Below are positions 61,116 to 64,000 of a DNA stretch of 64,000 nucleotides, in pieces (within the stretch, counting starts at the first letter, position 1; every line of letters begins with the position of its first letter). The DNA comes from Azospirillum lipoferum 4B (GTDB lineage Bacteria; Pseudomonadota; Alphaproteobacteria; Azospirillales; Azospirillaceae): positions 325,001 through 389,000 of the forward strand of contig NC_016586.1 of assembly GCF_000283655.1 (NCBI RefSeq). The letters run 5' to 3'. A program made the position numbers and the translations under genes. The notes beneath the pieces were generated by a model that saw only the letters and a list, made by a program, of their open reading frames with translations, did no database searches and was not told the origin of the DNA.

Positions 61116-62303
61116 GTGGCCAACATCCTCGTCATGATTCCGTCGGGCGAAGTCTATGATCATGACTGCGTGCGCTGGTACGCCTACCAGGACATTCAGC
61201 GCAGCATCGGTCATTATCACAACATCGGCGACGCCTTCGTCTTCGACTCCTCGCTGAAGCTGTTGACCTATGACAAGCTCGACGTGCTGGAGATCCGCGA
61301 GTTCCGGCAGGAGGCCGTCGACCGCATCAACGCCGAGTATGATTACGTCTTCCTGCGCGGCAGCAACTACATCCACGATTCGATGGACTGGCCGGCGGCG
61401 ACCCTGCAGGTGCTTACCAAGCTGCGCATCCCCGTCATCGCCTTCGGCGTCGGTGCCCAGGCGCCGGCCACCGGCAAGCTGACGCTGTCCGAGGAAAGTA
61501 AGCGCATCTGGCGGACCATCGCCGACAAGTCGACGACGCTGGGCGTGCGCGGCACCTATACCGCCGAAGTGCTGTGGGATCTGGGCATCAAGAACACCCG
61601 CATCGTCGGCTGCCCGACCGCCTTCCGCAACCGCGACCCGGAACTGCGCATCGACCTGCCGGCTCTGGACAGCGTGCGCAAGGTCGGCATCACCATGCGC
61701 CGCGAGGTGTCCAAGCACTATTCGCCGGACGTCCGCAAGTATCTGGAACGCCACCGCGATTTCGTGAAGGACATCTCCCGCCGCTTCGACACCGTCCTGA
61801 TGATGCAAGGCGAGGTGGAGGAAAAGAAGCTGCTGTGGGGCACCGGGGAGCAGAAGGCGGAGGCCTGGACGCAGCTGCACGAGAATGCCTGGCTGAAGCA
61901 GTGGTATTTCGACGACGGGATGGACGCGCTGTACCGCGAGCGCCTGTGGTATTCGGACGTCGTCGCCGACTACGAGACCCTCGTGCGGTCGAAGGATCTC
62001 GTGCTGGGATACCGTCTGCACGGCAACCTGATGGCCCTGTCGAACGCCACGCCGTCGGTCTATTTCAGCTATGACAGCCGCACGGCGGAGTTCGCGGAGA
62101 CCTTCGCGATCCCCTGCTACAACGTCTATTCGGACAAGCCCTTCGTCCTCGAGGAATATTGGGACCAGAACCTGTTCGAGAAGTTCAACCGCACCTACTA
62201 CCAGCGCTATCGCGACATGCGGGAGTTCCTGGACGAGAATTACGTTCCCCACCGCATGCCGAGCCACACCCTGCGCCGCACCACCGACCGCAAGGCGGCG
62301 TGA
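61116..62303 (+). CDS. polysaccharide pyruvyltransferase family protein
   Basis: A 395-residue protein of the CsaB/WcaK-type pyruvyltransferase family. Motifs: YDYVFLRGSNYIHDS, IPVIAFGVGAQAP, TTLGVRGTYTAEVL, VGCPTAFRNR and the hallmark LGYRLHGNLMALSN near the C-terminus. Such enzymes add ketal-linked pyruvate to sugars, giving acidic exopolysaccharides or anchoring S-layer proteins. I chose the GTG at 61116 because CAGGGAGAGCCGCC precedes it; an in-frame ATG at 61089 is less likely. Confidence 0.85.
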   Translation: MANILVMIPSGEVYDHDCVRWYAYQDIQRSIGHYHNIGDAFVFDSSLKLLTYDKLDVLEIREFRQEAVDRINAEYDYVFLRGSNYIHDSMDWPAATLQVLTKLRIPVIAFGVGAQAPATGKLTLSEESKRIWRTIADKSTTLGVRGTYTAEVLWDLGIKNTRIVGCPTAFRNRDPELRIDLPALDSVRKVGITMRREVSKHYSPDVRKYLERHRDFVKDISRRFDTVLMMQGEVEEKKLLWGTGEQKAEAWTQLHENAWLKQWYFDDGMDALYRERLWYSDVVADYETLVRSKDLVLGYRLHGNLMALSNATPSVYFSYDSRTAEFAETFAIPCYNVYSDKPFVLEEYWDQNLFEKFNRTYYQRYRDMREFLDENYVPHRMPSHTLRRTTDRKAA

Positions 62304-62316
62304 GTGGGCTGATCGT

Positions 62317-62342
62317 CCCCTCTCCCCGGGGGGGAGAGGGGG
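62317..62342. repeat. short CCCCTCTCCCC/GGGGAGAGGGG hairpin
   Basis: A minimal perfect member of the repeat class, 14 bases after the pyruvyltransferase stop. It leaves only about 30 bases for the start region of the next gene, so it may act in the message as an attenuator. Confidence 0.65.
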
Positions 62343-62372
62343 ATCTCACTCCAACCAACCGGAACGGGTCCG

Positions 62373-63158
62373 ATGTCCGCCACCGCCAAGATCGTCGAGC
62401 TTCACGACCCCGCCGCCGCGGCCGAGGCACCGCAGGGGGCGGCCATCGTCGGCCATATCGACGCCCTGCAGGGGGGGCGCGTGTTCGGCTGGGGCTGGGA
62501 CGGCAATCATCCCGGCGACCGGCTGGAGGTGGAACTGCGGCTGGAGCGGGACGGCGGTCCGCCGGTGACGCTGGCGCGGGTGCTGGCCGACCGGCTGCGG
62601 CCCGATCTGGCGGGCGGCGGCATCGGCGACGGCGCGCATGCCTTCGAAGCCGAACTGACCCTGCCCGAGGGGGCCGATCCGTCGCGGGTGGTGGCCGTCG
62701 TCCGGTCGCCGTCCACCGGCGAGACCGTGACCTTCGCGCAGCCCAACCCGGAGGACCAGCGGCTCGACCGCCTGCTGGGGCCGCATCTGCAGCGCATCGG
62801 CGAGCGGATCGACGCGCTTCGCCGCGACCAGCGTCAGCTTGCCGCCGCCCAGCAGACCATCGGCCGGCTTCTGCGCGACGCCGGCGAAGGAGTGACGGCA
62901 CTCCGCAGCGACGCGACCCGTCTGGAAGCTGCGCAGGCGGAGCGGACCGAGGCATTGGCAGCCACCCTGCAGGAGTTGACCGAGCGCGTCGGCGGCCTGG
63001 AGGTGTTCCTGATGCGGATGGACCAGACCCTGCGCGGGCTGGATGGCGCCTCAGCCGAAAAAACCAGCGGGGCAGGCTGGTCGCCGCTGCTGACCGTGCT
63101 GGGATCGACGGCCGGCGCCTTCATCGCCGTGCTGGTCGGCTGGTTGACGCTGCATTGA
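62373..63158 (+). CDS. coiled-coil protein with N-terminal beta module and C-terminal membrane anchor
   Basis: A 261-residue protein of unknown function. Residues about 22-115 form a small beta-rich module (GHIDALQGGRVFGWGWDGN ... LADRLRPDLAGGGIGDGAHA). It resembles modules that I recall attached to alphaproteobacterial glycosyltransferases, and its GWGWD motif recalls the GWLxDP modules in the two large proteins of this locus. Residues about 128-225 are a charged helix, likely coiled coil. Residues about 235-260 (LLTVLGSTAGAFIAVLVGWL) are a single C-terminal membrane helix. It could tether glycan-building enzymes to the inner membrane; that is inference. Confidence 0.7.
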   Translation: MSATAKIVELHDPAAAAEAPQGAAIVGHIDALQGGRVFGWGWDGNHPGDRLEVELRLERDGGPPVTLARVLADRLRPDLAGGGIGDGAHAFEAELTLPEGADPSRVVAVVRSPSTGETVTFAQPNPEDQRLDRLLGPHLQRIGERIDALRRDQRQLAAAQQTIGRLLRDAGEGVTALRSDATRLEAAQAERTEALAATLQELTERVGGLEVFLMRMDQTLRGLDGASAEKTSGAGWSPLLTVLGSTAGAFIAVLVGWLTLH

Positions 63159-63280
63159 CCGGGAAGGTTCCGCTAGACTGAAGGGTAGGCAACCGGAGCG
63201 GCTTGGCGGTGTTGACACGCTGCGGCCCTCCTGCCGCACCGTGTCACCGACCGGAGCCTTCCCAACCATGCCTGTCCATC

Positions 63281-64000
63281 ATGCTTGACGGAGTTCCCGT
63301 CGCCGATCCGTCTCCCGAGGCGCCGCCTTCCCCGCAGTCTCCGGCAGCCCTGACCGTCCAGAGCGAAGGCGAACTGGCCGTCCGGCTGGCGGCGCTCGCC
63401 CGCCGTCCCGGTGGTGTCCTGCTGCTTGCCCGCAGCGACGGTCGTGCGGCCCGGCTGGCCCATCTGGCCGGCGACATAGCACCCGACCTCGACGTCGTGC
63501 TGCTGCCCATCGACGAGACGGCTGCCGGGGACCGTGCCGCGCCGTCGCGCGCCGTGCTGGGGCGCCGCGCCGCCGGGCTGATGCGGCTGGCCGACGTGGC
63601 GGCACCAGCCGCCGGCCGGCTGGTGGTGGCCTCGGCCGACCTCGCCCTGCAACGGCTGCCGCCGCGGGAAGCGTGGACGGGCGCCCGGTTCCGTGTGACC
63701 CGCGGCATGGCCTATGACGAGGCGGCATGGCGCGGTTGGTTCGCCAGAGCCGGCTATGTGCTGGACGAACGGGTCGACGAACCCGGAGAGGCGGCGATCC
63801 GCGGCGCGGTGGTGGAGATGTTCCCCGGCGACGGCGACCGGCCGGTCCGCTGCGACATCGCCGATGGTGTGGTGCGCGAATTGCGGCTGTACGACCCGGT
63901 TTCCCAGCGCTCCATCGCCTCCATCGACGAGGTCACGCTCGGCCCGGTCAGCGACCTGATCGTCGGGCCGGAGATGCTCGACTGGCTGACGGCCAACCTC
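63281..64000 (+). CDS. Mfd-like transcription-repair coupling factor, N-terminal part (runs off the window)
   Basis: The open frame continues past the right edge; 240 codons are visible. The segment from about 155 (FARAGYVLDERVDEPGEAAI, then RGAVVEMFPGDGDRPVRCDI and LRLYDPVSQRSI) matches the UvrB-interaction part of Mfd, where the usual form is GY..V..V.EPGE.A.RG...D.FP. The upstream part is much more diverged than in normal Mfd (no clear DYVSPS-like motif). The protein may be a second, atypical Mfd-like helicase rather than the housekeeping one. No strong ribosome binding site precedes the ATG at 63281; another ATG at 63268 opens only a six-residue frame. Confidence 0.65.
   Translation, partial: MLDGVPVADPSPEAPPSPQSPAALTVQSEGELAVRLAALARRPGGVLLLARSDGRAARLAHLAGDIAPDLDVVLLPIDETAAGDRAAPSRAVLGRRAAGLMRLADVAAPAAGRLVVASADLALQRLPPREAWTGARFRVTRGMAYDEAAWRGWFARAGYVLDERVDEPGEAAIRGAVVEMFPGDGDRPVRCDIADGVVRELRLYDPVSQRSIASIDEVTLGPVSDLIVGPEMLDWLTANL

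Overview
The window is GC-rich, tightly packed bacterial chromosome or large replicon. Many genes overlap by 4 bases (ATGA/GTGA), and most starts carry a clear GGAG-type ribosome binding site. The gene content (N-acetylglutaminylglutamine osmolyte genes, a Wsp/Che3-type chemosensory operon, many two-component proteins, a MarR regulator resembling LdtR, DUF2336 and ExoD proteins) points to an alphaproteobacterium of the Rhodospirillales, most likely Azospirillum or a close relative. That placement is inference; there is no rRNA or tRNA here to confirm it.

Layout. 1-9.4 kb: signalling and membrane proteins. These are a PAS histidine kinase running off the left edge, a single-domain response regulator, an ExoD protein, a CorC-type protein, two small cytosolic proteins, and an unusual NCS1-permease/histidine-kinase/receiver fusion followed by its LuxR-type partner. 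9.5-10.3 kb: a PIN toxin / ribbon-helix-helix antitoxin pair. 10.3-14.2 kb: a three-subunit molybdenum aldehyde (xanthine-family) dehydrogenase. 14.3-19.7 kb: GFA protein, extensin-like protein, TPP enzyme, a BLUF blue-light protein and a cyclic-nucleotide-binding MscS channel. 20.0-24.9 kb: the NAGGN compatible-solute genes. 24.9-35.5 kb: one long leftward chemosensory operon (CheW, CheR-TPR, CheW, MCP, CheA-REC, CheB, double-receiver protein, hybrid kinase). 35.6-38.2 kb: MaoC hydratase, a 48-residue membrane protein, and a nucleotidyltransferase/phosphoesterase pair. 38.2-41.5 kb: an AT-richer, gene-poor patch with a lipoprotein and a two-domain peptidoglycan hydrolase, probably acquired. 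41.5-47.6 kb: lactate dehydrogenase-type flavoenzyme, a NIT-ANTAR regulator, DUF2336 and MarR proteins, and GalE. 48.1-63.2 kb: a surface locus with a type I secretion ABC protein and adaptor, an RTX protein made almost wholly of calcium-binding repeats, two large paralogous glycosyltransferase-fold proteins, a methyltransferase, two GT4 glycosyltransferases, a pyruvyltransferase-family protein and a tail-anchored coiled-coil protein. The right edge cuts an Mfd-like protein.

How the genes may work together. The chemosensory operon looks like a Wsp/Che3 pathway for lifestyle control (matrix, flocculation or encystment) rather than swimming, but the output is a hybrid kinase and a receiver-only protein in place of a diguanylate cyclase. 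The right-hand locus could build the matching surface material: a secreted calcium-binding repeat protein plus a pyruvylated or methylated glycan, with GalE supplying UDP-galactose. Several palindromic repeats of the CCCTCTCCC/GGGAGAGGG type sit between genes. The least familiar parts are the NCS1-kinase fusion, the RTX/glycosyltransferase locus with its DxD-less paralogue, and the hydrolase/lipoprotein patch.
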